The notes below the pieces were generated by a model, which worked only from the letters and a program-made list of their open reading frames with translations, was not told where the DNA came from and searched no databases. A stretch of DNA of 64,000 nt from Achromobacter xylosoxidans (lineage in GTDB: Bacteria > Pseudomonadota > Gammaproteobacteria > Burkholderiales > Burkholderiaceae_B): assembly GCF_001457475.1 (NCBI RefSeq), contig NZ_LN831029.1:4030001-4094000 (forward strand), written 5' to 3'. A program made the position numbers and the translations under genes. Shown piece by piece: positions 18,125 to 27,148 of the stretch; position 1 is the stretch's first letter, and each line of letters opens with the position of its first letter.

Positions 18125-20035
18125 TTGGGCCCGACCGCCGACCGCGCCGCCCCGCCGTTGACCGTCCGCGAGGCCATCGCCCTGGCCCACACGCACTGGA
18201 ACGCCGGTCAGGCCGCGCAAGCCGAAGACCTTTGCCTGCGCGTGCTGGACGCGGTTCCGGACCAGCCCGACGCGCGGCATTTGCTCGGCCTGATCGCGCA
18301 TGCGTACGGCCATCCAGCGCTGGCGCTGGCGCACCTGCGCGCGGCCTGCCAGCCGCCCGCGGCGCCGGCCGCCTATTGCAGCAATCTGGCGGAAGTGTGC
18401 CGCCAGCAGGGACGGCTCGACGAAGCCGAGGCGGCCGCCCGCCGCGCGGTAGCCGCCGACCCGGGGCTGGCCGAGGGCTGGAACAACCTGGGCATCATCC
18501 TGCAGGAGGCAGGCCAGCTTGCCGCCAGCCTCGATTGCCTGCAGCGCGTGGCCGCGTTGCTGCCCGACAGCCCGCAGGCCCACAACAACCTGGGCAACAC
18601 CTGCAAGCGCCTGGGCGACAACCCGCAGGCGCTGGCGCATTACCGCCGCGCCCTGGAATTGGACCCGGACTACGCGCAGGCCTTGAGCAACATGGCGGTG
18701 GCGTTGGGCGACGACGGCCGGCACGACGCCGCCCTGGCCGCCATCCGGCGCGCCATCGAGATCGACCCGCTAATGCCAGAGGCCCACCGGAATCTGGCCG
18801 CGCTGGAACGCGCGCGGCCACGGCAGTCTCCGCTACAGGGGGTTCCGGGCACACATTCGAAGCAGCCCCCACCGCACGACGAACACACGCTGCGCGAGGC
18901 CGAGGCGTTGCTCCGCGAGGGCCAACACGCCCAGGCCGAAACGTTGTTGCGCGACGCGCTGACGCAGGCGGGGCATCATGTCGCGCTGCTGCGCCTGCTG
19001 GTCCAGGCCCTGCGGCCGCAGGGAAAACTGCGGGACGCGCGCGACGCCCTGGAGCGCGTGCTGCGCGCGGAGCCGGGCGACGCGGGGTCGCGTTTCGAGC
19101 TGGCGGAGGTGCTGCTGACGGAAGGAGATTTCGATGCCGGCTGGCGCGAATACCGCTACCGCTATCACCTGGCGCACACGGCGGCGCTGGCCCGCCACGT
19201 GCAAAAGCCGCGCTGGGACGGCCGCCCCATTCCCGGCCAGACGCTGCTGCTGCATGACGAGCAAGGCTACGGCGATACCTTCCAGTTCCTGCAATTGGTG
19301 GCGCTGGCCCGCGCGCGCAGCGGCGCCCGCATCGTCCTGGAGGTCAAGGAGCCGTGCCACGCATTGGCGCGGCGCGGCGACGGGATTGATGAAGTCATCG
19401 TCACTGGCTCGCCGCCGCCGCCGTTCGATTCGCACTGCGAACTGATGAGCCTGCCGCTGGCGCTGGGCTTGCGGCTTGACGACCTGCCCGTGCGCACTGG
19501 CTACCTGCGCGCCGACCCGGCCTGTGTGGCTCTCTGGCGCGCGCGGCTGGCTGACTTGCCGCGCCCCCTGGTCGGCCTGGTCTGGGCCGGCCGGCCGACC
19601 CATCCGCGCGACGCCCAGCGTTCCCTGGCCCTGGCCGATCTGGCCCCGCTGGCGCAGGCCGGCGTCACCTTCGTCGGCCTGCAACTGGGCGAGGCGTCGG
19701 CCCAGGCGGCCTCGCCCCCGCCGGGCCTGAGCATGGTGCCGTTGAGCCAGGATATCCGCGACTTCGACGACACCGCGGCCATTCTGACCCAGCTGGATGT
19801 GCTCGTGTCGGTGGACTCATCGCCGCTCCACCTGGCTGGCGCGCTGGGCTGCCCGGCCTGGGCGCTATTGCCCTTCGCGTCCGACTGGCGCTGGCTGCGG
19901 GAGCGCCGCGACAGTCCCTGGTATCCGTCAATACGCCTGTTCCGCCAACCGGCTCCGCATGCATGGCAGCCGGTGCTGGAGGAGGTGGCTGACGCGCTGC
20001 GCGTTTTGCGTACGGCACGTTCCGCCGACGAATAA
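18125..20035 (+). CDS. TPR-repeat glycosyltransferase (GT9/GT41-like)
   Basis: 636 aa from a TTG with AAGGAG 8 bases upstream, the only good start. Residues about 10-225 are tetratricopeptide repeats (AEGWNNLGIILQEAGQLAAS, AHNNLGNTCKRLGDNPQALA, ALSNMAVALGDDGRHDAAL), a second TPR-like set follows at about 255-350, then a catalytic domain with HDEQGYGDTFQFLQL, LVGLVWAGRPTHPRD and VSVDSSPLHLAGALGCPAW, the nucleotide-sugar binding region seen in heptosyltransferase-like and OGT-like enzymes. No signal peptide, so cytoplasmic. It diverges from the autotransporter across 258 bases; the simplest reading is that it glycosylates that passenger before export, as BAHT or HMW1C enzymes do, but this is inference from position. 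Confidence 0.85.
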   Translation: MGPTADRAAPPLTVREAIALAHTHWNAGQAAQAEDLCLRVLDAVPDQPDARHLLGLIAHAYGHPALALAHLRAACQPPAAPAAYCSNLAEVCRQQGRLDEAEAAARRAVAADPGLAEGWNNLGIILQEAGQLAASLDCLQRVAALLPDSPQAHNNLGNTCKRLGDNPQALAHYRRALELDPDYAQALSNMAVALGDDGRHDAALAAIRRAIEIDPLMPEAHRNLAALERARPRQSPLQGVPGTHSKQPPPHDEHTLREAEALLREGQHAQAETLLRDALTQAGHHVALLRLLVQALRPQGKLRDARDALERVLRAEPGDAGSRFELAEVLLTEGDFDAGWREYRYRYHLAHTAALARHVQKPRWDGRPIPGQTLLLHDEQGYGDTFQFLQLVALARARSGARIVLEVKEPCHALARRGDGIDEVIVTGSPPPPFDSHCELMSLPLALGLRLDDLPVRTGYLRADPACVALWRARLADLPRPLVGLVWAGRPTHPRDAQRSLALADLAPLAQAGVTFVGLQLGEASAQAASPPPGLSMVPLSQDIRDFDDTAAILTQLDVLVSVDSSPLHLAGALGCPAWALLPFASDWRWLRERRDSPWYPSIRLFRQPAPHAWQPVLEEVADALRVLRTARSADE

Positions 20036-20062
20036 CGTCCCGGCCCTCGCGCCCGGCCAACT

Positions 20063-21031
20063 TCAAAAACTGACCGCCAGCCCCACGGAAAAGCCGCGCA
20101 CATTGGTGCCGAACACATAGCGGCCCACCAACCGGGTGCGGGTGATGAAGACGTCGTAGGCGCTGGAGTCCAACTCCAGCCCGGCGCCCAGCGAGGTCAG
20201 ACGGTCGAACCCCAGAATGCCGCGCTGGTCGCCCAGGAATTCCGAATGAGTCAGTTCCAGCACATAGCGCACCGGCCGCTGCAGCGCGGTGAGCCCGGTG
20301 GGCGCGCGGTAGCGGGCCCACAGATTGGCCGACTGCGCGGTGGCGCGGCCCTTGACGGCGGCCGAGCTGTCGAAGCTTTGCAGGCGGATATCGGAATAGC
20401 GCAGTTCCACGTCGACTTCATAACCCGGGCGATAGTGCTCGTAGTCGAGCATCAGGGACCCGCCCAGGCCATAGGCGTTGAGCGATCCCTTGTCCAGGAA
20501 ATCGATATCGCGACCGGTCTGGCGGCCCACGTACCAGCTGGCCGCGCGCAGGTCGCTCGATACATTGCCCAGCGCGAAGTTGAAGATGGGGCGCAGCTTG
20601 AGTTCGTCGGCGAGCTTGAAATCCCAGCCGATCCCGCCGGTCGCCGAAATGCTGTTCCAGCGCGTCGGGATCCGGCGGGTTTCGGCGCCCTGCGTGGCGA
20701 CGAAGGTCGGATCGTAGCGGCTCGCGGCCAGCACGCCTTCCAGGTAGATCGGCACCGATTGGGAAATCGTGTCGCCCCCGCCCAGCTGGGTCATGAAGAA
20801 GTCGTTGGAACCCGCGGTCGAACCGCCGCCGCTGCCGATTTTCAGCGAACTGGTGGTGATGTCGGGCACGATCGAAAACGACATCAGCGCCAGCACGCCG
20901 TTGGCGCGCTTTTGCAGATCATCGTGCGTCAGCCGCAGGCCCTGCGCGCCGGCCAACGGCGGCGCGGCACAGGCCAGCAGCCCCGCCAGCCACCATTGCG
21001 ACCGCCACCACCGCAACCTCGATGCCGCCAT
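20063..21031 (-). CDS. Outer-membrane beta-barrel protein of unknown function
   Basis: 322 aa from the ATG at 21031, chosen over the ATG at 21049 because only the former has a purine-rich site (GAGGAT, 9 bases upstream). A signal peptide (WWLAGLLACAAPPLAGAQG) is followed by alternating strands rich in aromatics and a terminal ...GFSVGLAVSF, the C-terminal Phe typical of outer-membrane barrels. Near the middle LKLRPIFNFALGNVSSDL and YEVDVELRYSDIRLQSF look like successive transmembrane strands. I cannot name the family; it recalls autotransporter-barrel-like solitary proteins. It converges with the glycosyltransferase gene (27-base gap), so a role in surface display is only a guess. Confidence 0.75.
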   Translation of the reverse strand: MAASRLRWWRSQWWLAGLLACAAPPLAGAQGLRLTHDDLQKRANGVLALMSFSIVPDITTSSLKIGSGGGSTAGSNDFFMTQLGGGDTISQSVPIYLEGVLAASRYDPTFVATQGAETRRIPTRWNSISATGGIGWDFKLADELKLRPIFNFALGNVSSDLRAASWYVGRQTGRDIDFLDKGSLNAYGLGGSLMLDYEHYRPGYEVDVELRYSDIRLQSFDSSAAVKGRATAQSANLWARYRAPTGLTALQRPVRYVLELTHSEFLGDQRGILGFDRLTSLGAGLELDSSAYDVFITRTRLVGRYVFGTNVRGFSVGLAVSF

Positions 21032-21090
21032 GATCCGGATCCTCGCCATGAGAAGGAAAATGCGTGGGAGACAGCGCGCGTCGGCGCGCG

Positions 21091-21858
21091 CTATGGGTCC
21101 ACCATGGCCTGCCGCTGCGACAGCAGCAGCGCGTCGCTCTGGTCGATGCGGATGGTGCCTATCCGCGGGAATTCGAAATCGATGATGATGTAGAGGGCGG
21201 CGGTCATGACCAGCGCATAGACCACCTGGTGCATCCAGCCCGAGCGATTGGCGACGGCCAGGTTCATGCCGACGAGTGCGGCGCTGACCAGCGCCAGCAG
21301 CCCCAGGAACAGGTAGGCCATGATGGGCGGATGCACCTTCTGCGCGACCGATTGCGTGGTGGCGACGTCGAACATCTCGTTGACCGCGTTGATGTACGAC
21401 GCGGCAAACGGCGGCACGCTGTCGTTGGCGGCCTGGATCGAGCCCTGCCAGATCTGCTTCTGCAAGCCCGCCACCTTGGCGGCGATCGCCTCGCGCGCCT
21501 CGAGGTCGGCCACATGTCGGTAGTAGTTGATGCGCTCGTCGACATAGCGGCGGAACGCGTCGCGCAGCGCGGGTTGCGCGGGCGCGGCAAGCAGGTCGAT
21601 CCGCAGCCAGGCCGTGCCGATGGCGTTGACCTCCAGCACCAGAAGGTTGCGGCGCTCCGCCATGCGCTGCGCCGCGCCGGAAAAGGTGAAGGCGATCAAC
21701 AGCCCGAGCAGCGCGAACACCGAGGCCTCGACGGCCGCCGATCCCGCGCGGCTCTTCTCGTCGCCGCCCCGGCCGAGCCGCCTGCCGATATTCATGGCCA
21801 GCAACAGCAGCAGGAAGAACGCCAGCGCCAGGAAAAACAGAATCAGGGAATAATCCAT
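21091..21858 (-). CDS. DUF4239 membrane protein
   Basis: 255 aa with four hydrophobic segments (residues about 4-22, 44-62, 180-200 and 210-228). The middle is a soluble helical region with ERRNLLVLEVNAIGTAWLRIDLL and YRHVADLEAREAIAAKV, matching the bestrophin-like DUF4239 family; the short EFPRIGTIRID near the end is conserved in that family. Role unknown; an ion-channel function has been suggested by analogy only. It precedes the outer-membrane protein gene on the same strand by 59 bases, so the two could be co-transcribed. Confidence 0.82.
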   Translation of the reverse strand: MDYSLILFFLALAFFLLLLLAMNIGRRLGRGGDEKSRAGSAAVEASVFALLGLLIAFTFSGAAQRMAERRNLLVLEVNAIGTAWLRIDLLAAPAQPALRDAFRRYVDERINYYRHVADLEAREAIAAKVAGLQKQIWQGSIQAANDSVPPFAASYINAVNEMFDVATTQSVAQKVHPPIMAYLFLGLLALVSAALVGMNLAVANRSGWMHQVVYALVMTAALYIIIDFEFPRIGTIRIDQSDALLLSQRQAMVDP

Positions 21859-22484
21859 GCCGTCACCTGTGCGTAGTCATGCGCCTTGAATCCAACCGGA
21901 TGTGTTTCGTGCCTGCCGCGGCCGGCGGATGGCGCGGTCGCGGAGCGTGGCGGCAATGCTCGTCGATGCGGCGGCGGGCCGATGCGCGCGCCTTGCCGCG
22001 CCATGAATGACACGTGACTTCGGGAAGGCGGTGCAGCGTGTTTCATCGATCACCCTGGAAAGCGGCCAATGACAACCTGCAAACTGCGGCCAGGGCGAAC
22101 GCGCACGGAGAATAATCCGCATTATTTCCGCGCCGCGCCCTGGTTTCTCGTGGCGGGGTTTTCAGTTATTAACCGATCCGCACGGCGATATCAACACTTT
22201 TGCGAATATCCCGCGCATGCGGCATGCGCCCGGATTACGCCTTGCTGGCGACCGCGTTTTAATGTTCGCGATATTCCGCGCCGCAACAGCCGCCCTGATT
22301 ACATGTTGTTTCGATAATGCGCTATGCCGGCGCTGATCAGTCGTATTAGCTTTGTATCCTCATTTATGTAATATTCGCATTAATTCGATAATCGGTTCAG
22401 TCAGTACGATCAGGCAGGTTTGTGGTGTCCCGCCAGGCTGCAAGGGCTTGGCAGTCCGTCTTGGCAGCAATTCGGAGAGGTCAC
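21859..22484. other. Long AT-richer intergenic region with short inverted repeats
   Basis: About 625 bases between the divergent DUF4239 and formylglycine-enzyme genes. The right two thirds (from about 22060) are far richer in A+T than the surrounding coding DNA. An AATAAT-CCGC-ATTATT hairpin lies at 22111-22126, and variants of GCGATATTCCGCG / GCGAATATCCCGCG recur at about 22201-22280. An 82-codon frame at 22069-22317 has no protein-like composition and no ribosome-binding site. The region must hold the promoter of the sulfatase locus; no clear sigma-70 pair or known operator was found. A small RNA or long leader is possible. Confidence 0.55.
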
Positions 22485-23633
22485 GTGAAACAGCAATTGA
22501 AGATCGGTTTGACAGTCGCGTCCATCATCGCCGCGGCCACCGCGCTGGGCGGCTACGTCGCCAGCACGTCCACCCCCGCCCCGTCACAGCAGGGTGTCGC
22601 CAGAATGGGCGACGGCAAGAACGGCCCGCAAGGCATGGCCTGGATTCCCGCCGGGGAATTCCTGATGGGCAACGACCACCGCATGTCGCAACCGAACGAG
22701 CGGCCCGCGCATCGGGTGCGCCTGACGGGTTTCTGGATGGACGCCCACGACGTCACCAACGCCGAATTCCGCCGCTTCGTCGACGCCACCGGCTACCTCA
22801 CCACCGCCGAACGCAAACCCCGCTGGGAAGACCTGGCGGTGCAATTGCCGCCCGGCACGCCTCGCCCCATCGATGCCGCCCTGGTGCCCGGCGCCATGGT
22901 CTTCACCGGCACCGAACAGGAAGTCTCGCTGCGCGACTACAGCCGCTGGTGGCGCTTCGTGGCGGGCGCGAATTGGCGGCACCCGCAGGGGCCCGCCAGC
23001 AGCATCGAAGGCAAGGACGACCATCCGGTCGTGCAGGTCTCCTACGAAGACGCCCAGGCCTACGCCGCCTGGGCAGGCAAACGGCTCCCCACCGAAGCCG
23101 AATGGGAATTCGCGGCGCGCGGCGGACTGGAGCAGGCCACCTATATCTGGGGCGACGAACTCGCCCCGCGCGGCCAGGCCATGGCCAACATCTGGGATAC
23201 GCAGCAACGCCAGCCCTTCCCGGTGGTGACCGATGAAAAGGTGCAGGTCGGCACCACGCCGGTGGCAAGCTTTCCGCCCAATGGCTACGGCCTCTACGAC
23301 ATGGCGGGCAACGTCTGGCAGTGGACCGCGGACTGGTATCGCGCGGATGCCTTCCTGACCCAATCGCAATACCGCCGGCCGCCGCTGGACCCTGCCGGGC
23401 CGAAAGACAGCTTCGATCCGGACGACGGCAACGTGCCGCGGAATGCGCCCAAACGGGTGGTGCGCGGCGGATCGTTCCTGTGCAGCGACACCTATTGCAT
23501 CAGCTATCGCGCCAGCGCCAGGCGCGGCAACGATCCCATGAACGGCATGTCGCACCTGGGCTTTCGCACGGTGATGACGCCGGAACAATGGAAGGTTGCG
23601 CGCGCCCGCCAGGACGCCCTGGCGCAACGTTGA
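22485..23633 (+). CDS. Formylglycine-generating enzyme (FGE/SUMF1 family) with N-terminal signal anchor
   Basis: 382 aa from a GTG with GGAGAGG just upstream. Residues 1-28 are a positively charged tip and a hydrophobic segment (LKIGLTVASIIAAATALGGYVAS), so the enzyme is exported or anchored facing the periplasm. The catalytic domain begins MAWIPAGEFLMGND and runs to HLGFRTVM: LPTEAEWEFAARGG, YDMAGNVWQWTADW, and RGGSFLCSDTYCISYR containing the paired cysteines Cys333 and Cys338 that bind copper and form the active site in FGEs. It converts a Cys in sulfatases to formylglycine. A Cys-type sulfatase is encoded 7.5 kb downstream in the same run of genes. Alternatives such as PvdO or EgtB lack this Cys pair. 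Confidence 0.9.
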   Translation: MKQQLKIGLTVASIIAAATALGGYVASTSTPAPSQQGVARMGDGKNGPQGMAWIPAGEFLMGNDHRMSQPNERPAHRVRLTGFWMDAHDVTNAEFRRFVDATGYLTTAERKPRWEDLAVQLPPGTPRPIDAALVPGAMVFTGTEQEVSLRDYSRWWRFVAGANWRHPQGPASSIEGKDDHPVVQVSYEDAQAYAAWAGKRLPTEAEWEFAARGGLEQATYIWGDELAPRGQAMANIWDTQQRQPFPVVTDEKVQVGTTPVASFPPNGYGLYDMAGNVWQWTADWYRADAFLTQSQYRRPPLDPAGPKDSFDPDDGNVPRNAPKRVVRGGSFLCSDTYCISYRASARRGNDPMNGMSHLGFRTVMTPEQWKVARARQDALAQR

Positions 23634-23724
23634 AATAACACGCAGTCGAACTGCCGCGCCGCCGCGCCGTCCGCGGCGTGCGCCCGCATGAATGAAGCCA
23701 CCACTTGGGGAGGGGCTTGTCTTC

Positions 23725-24696
<972 letters not shown>

Positions 24697-24700
24697 ATCC

Positions 24701-25645
24701 ATGAGCGTGCCCCCGCATCCCGTGCATCCGCCCCTGTCCGAACTCGTCGGGCTGGAGGCGGCCGTCCAGGGGCTTTCGCTGGGCGCGCGCCAGAAACCGC
24801 ACAGTGTGCTGGCCGGCCTGCACGCCTCCCGCCTGCGCGGGCGCGGCCTGGATTTCTCCGAACTGCGCCGCTATGTCGCGGGCGACGACCTGCGGCAACT
24901 GGACGCGCGCGCCTCGCTACGCTACGGCAAGCCCTACGTGCGCACCTACACCGAGGAACGGGACCGGCCCGCGCTGATCGTGGTGGACCAGCGCATGAGC
25001 ATGTATTTCGGCTCCGTGCGCGCCTTCAAGTGCGCCGTCGCCGCGCGGATGGCCGCCCTGGCGGCCTGGACCGGCTACCGCGCTGGCGACCGCGTCGGCG
25101 GCATTGTCTTCGGCGATGACGGCAGCCACGCCATCGCTCCGCTGCGCAGCCGCGACCGGGTGCGTGAGATGCTCGCCGCGGTGGCGCGCGTCAACGGCGC
25201 GCTCTCGGCCGACAGCGCCGCGCGGGACGCCGACGGCGCGCTCAACCAGGCGCTGCGGGCCGCCCAGGCCCTGATGCCGCACGATGGGCTGGTCTGCGTC
25301 ATCAGCGACTTCGTCGGCGCCGATGCGCAGACGCTGCGCCTGCTGCGGCTGCTGGCCGCGCACAACGACGTGCTGGCGATGCTGGTGTACGACCCCATGG
25401 CGCAGGACCTGCCGCGGCGCGGCCGGCTGGTGGTCTCGCAGGGAGAATTGCAGATCGAAGTGGCCATCGGCCGCGAGCGCGAGCGCCGGCCGCTGGCCGA
25501 CTTCTTCAGCGGCCGCCTGCGCGAGGTGGCGGACCTGTTGCGCCGCAGCCAGGTGCCGCTGCTCTCGATCGACACGGCCGACGATGCGCTGATGCAACTG
25601 CGCCGCGAACTCGGGCGCATGCCGGCGCCGGGAGGCCGCGCATGA
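24701..25645 (+). CDS. DUF58 protein (MoxR partner)
   Basis: 314 aa. The family core is GRGLDFSELRRYVAGDDLRQLDARASLRYGKPYVRTYTEERD (residues about 48-90), where DDLRxLDWxxSxR is the DUF58 signature (LDARASLR here). The rest resembles a VWA fold (ALIVVDQRMSMYFGS, CVISDFVGAD). Starts 4 bases after the moxR stop and overlaps the next start by ATGA, so translation is coupled. Together with MoxR it forms the cytoplasmic part of the module. Confidence 0.9.
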   Translation: MSVPPHPVHPPLSELVGLEAAVQGLSLGARQKPHSVLAGLHASRLRGRGLDFSELRRYVAGDDLRQLDARASLRYGKPYVRTYTEERDRPALIVVDQRMSMYFGSVRAFKCAVAARMAALAAWTGYRAGDRVGGIVFGDDGSHAIAPLRSRDRVREMLAAVARVNGALSADSAARDADGALNQALRAAQALMPHDGLVCVISDFVGADAQTLRLLRLLAAHNDVLAMLVYDPMAQDLPRRGRLVVSQGELQIEVAIGRERERRPLADFFSGRLREVADLLRRSQVPLLSIDTADDALMQLRRELGRMPAPGGRA

Positions 25646-26142
25646 GCGCCGAGCCGCCCGGACTCGATCAACTGCGCGAGCTGCCGCTGCCGGCGGCGGT
25701 GCCCTACTGGCCGCAGACCTGGGGCTGGCTGGTATTGGGCGTGATTCTGCTGGCGCTGCTGGGCGGCGGCTTGTTTGCCGCGCTGCGCCACCGCCGCCGC
25801 AACCGCTACCGGCGCGAGGCGCTGGCCGAACTCGGCCGGCTCGATCGGGCCGTGCAGGCCGATCCGCTCGCCCTGCGCGCCCTGCCCGGCCTGATCAAGC
25901 GCACCGCCCTGGCGGCGCAACGGGGCCGCGGGAAGACCGGCGGCGTCGGCGCGCTCAGCGGCGACGCCTGGGTGCGCGCGCTGGCGGCCGGCAGCGTCGC
26001 GCTGGCGCCGGACAGCGCGCGGCTGCTGGCGGTCATCGCCTATGCGCCCGACGATCGCCTGCGCGGCCTCGCGCCGGCGCAGACGCGGCAGTTGCTGCGC
26101 GAAACGCGCGTCTGGATGGAGCGGCACCATGTGGCGGCTTGA
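25642..26142 (+). CDS. DUF4381 membrane protein
   Basis: 166 aa. One transmembrane segment (about residues 27-48, WGWLVLGVILLALLGGGLFAAL) followed by a basic stretch (RHRRRNRYRREA) and a helical cytoplasmic domain ending RETRVWMERHHVAA. The lead LDQLRELPLPAAVPYWPQTWGW is the conserved DUF4381 opening. Found between DUF58 and VWA genes in Bat-type operons, presumably an adaptor. Its last 14 bases overlap the next gene. Confidence 0.85.
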   Translation: MSAEPPGLDQLRELPLPAAVPYWPQTWGWLVLGVILLALLGGGLFAALRHRRRNRYRREALAELGRLDRAVQADPLALRALPGLIKRTALAAQRGRGKTGGVGALSGDAWVRALAAGSVALAPDSARLLAVIAYAPDDRLRGLAPAQTRQLLRETRVWMERHHVAA

Positions 26143-27148
26143 ATATCCGTGGCTGCTGGCGCTGGCGCCCCTGGCCTGGGTCGCCTGGCGCCTGCTGCCG
26201 CCCTATCGACCCGCCCGCTCGGCGCTGCGCATGCCGTTCTTCGAGCAGATCGCCACGCTCACCGGCCGCTCGCCGCACCGGCCCGAAGCGTCGCGCGGCG
26301 GCGCCCAGGCGTGGCTCGGGGTGGCGGTCTGGCTGCTGCTGGTGCTGGCGCTGGCACGGCCGCAATGGGTGGAGCCGCCGCTCACGCACAGCCGGCCGGT
26401 GCGCGACGTGCTGCTGGCGCTCGATATTTCGCAGTCCATGGACAGCACGGATTTCCGCGACGCGCAGGGGCGCCCGGTCAGCCGCTGGAGCGCGGTGCAG
26501 GCCGTGGTGGCGGACTTCATCACCCGGCGCGGCGACGACCGGCTGGGGCTGATCGTATTCGGCACGGCCGCCTATCCGCAGGCGCCGCTGACGCTGGACC
26601 ACGCGGCGCTGCAACTGCTGCTGCGGCACACGGCGGTTGGCATGGCCGGGCCCAATACCGCCATCGGCGACGCCATCGGCCTGGCCATCCGCATGCTGGA
26701 TGCCGTGGACGAACCCGACAAGGTGCTGATCCTGCTGACCGACGGCAACGACACCGGCAGCGCGGTGCCGCCGCAACGCGCCGCCACCCTGGCCGCGCAG
26801 CATCACATCCGCATCCACACCATCGGCATGGGCGACCCGCAAGCGCGCGGCGATGACAAGGTCGATTTCGGCCTGCTCGAACACATTGCGCAGGCCACCG
26901 GCGGGCGCTTCTTCCAGGCCAACGACCGCGAGAGCCTGCAACAGGTGTATGCGACCCTGGACCAGATCACGCCGCGCCGGGTCGACACGCTGAGCCACCA
27001 GCCCAAGCGCGATTTCTTCTGGGTGCCAGTGGGCCTGGCGGTGCTGCTGCTGGCGCTGTGGCATGCGATCGCGGCGCTGCTGGCATGGCGGCGGGATGGG
27101 CAGCCGGTGGCGCGGGAAAAAGAGGACGGCGCATGGACCTCGACCTGA
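26129..27148 (+). CDS. VWA-domain membrane protein, BatA-like
   Basis: 339 aa from the ATG at 26129 inside the end of the DUF4381 gene. Two N-terminal hydrophobic segments (residues about 5-25 and 60-78), a VWA domain with an intact MIDAS DxSxS (LLALDISQSMDSTDF, about residue 95) and the second-site Thr in GPNTAIGDAIGL and Asp in LLTDGNDTGSA, then a final membrane helix (about residues 297-320). The VWA domain faces the periplasm in BatA models and binds a divalent metal and a client protein. Part of the coupled series. Confidence 0.92.
   Translation: MWRLEYPWLLALAPLAWVAWRLLPPYRPARSALRMPFFEQIATLTGRSPHRPEASRGGAQAWLGVAVWLLLVLALARPQWVEPPLTHSRPVRDVLLALDISQSMDSTDFRDAQGRPVSRWSAVQAVVADFITRRGDDRLGLIVFGTAAYPQAPLTLDHAALQLLLRHTAVGMAGPNTAIGDAIGLAIRMLDAVDEPDKVLILLTDGNDTGSAVPPQRAATLAAQHHIRIHTIGMGDPQARGDDKVDFGLLEHIAQATGGRFFQANDRESLQQVYATLDQITPRRVDTLSHQPKRDFFWVPVGLAVLLLALWHAIAALLAWRRDGQPVAREKEDGAWTST

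Noticed and set aside
20036..20062. Terminator between glycosyltransferase and outer-membrane protein genes
   Set aside because: The 27-base gap holds no convincing hairpin with T-run.
22069..22317. 82-codon frame in the long intergenic region
   Set aside because: No ribosome-binding site, no protein-like pattern; composition of the frame follows the local DNA.
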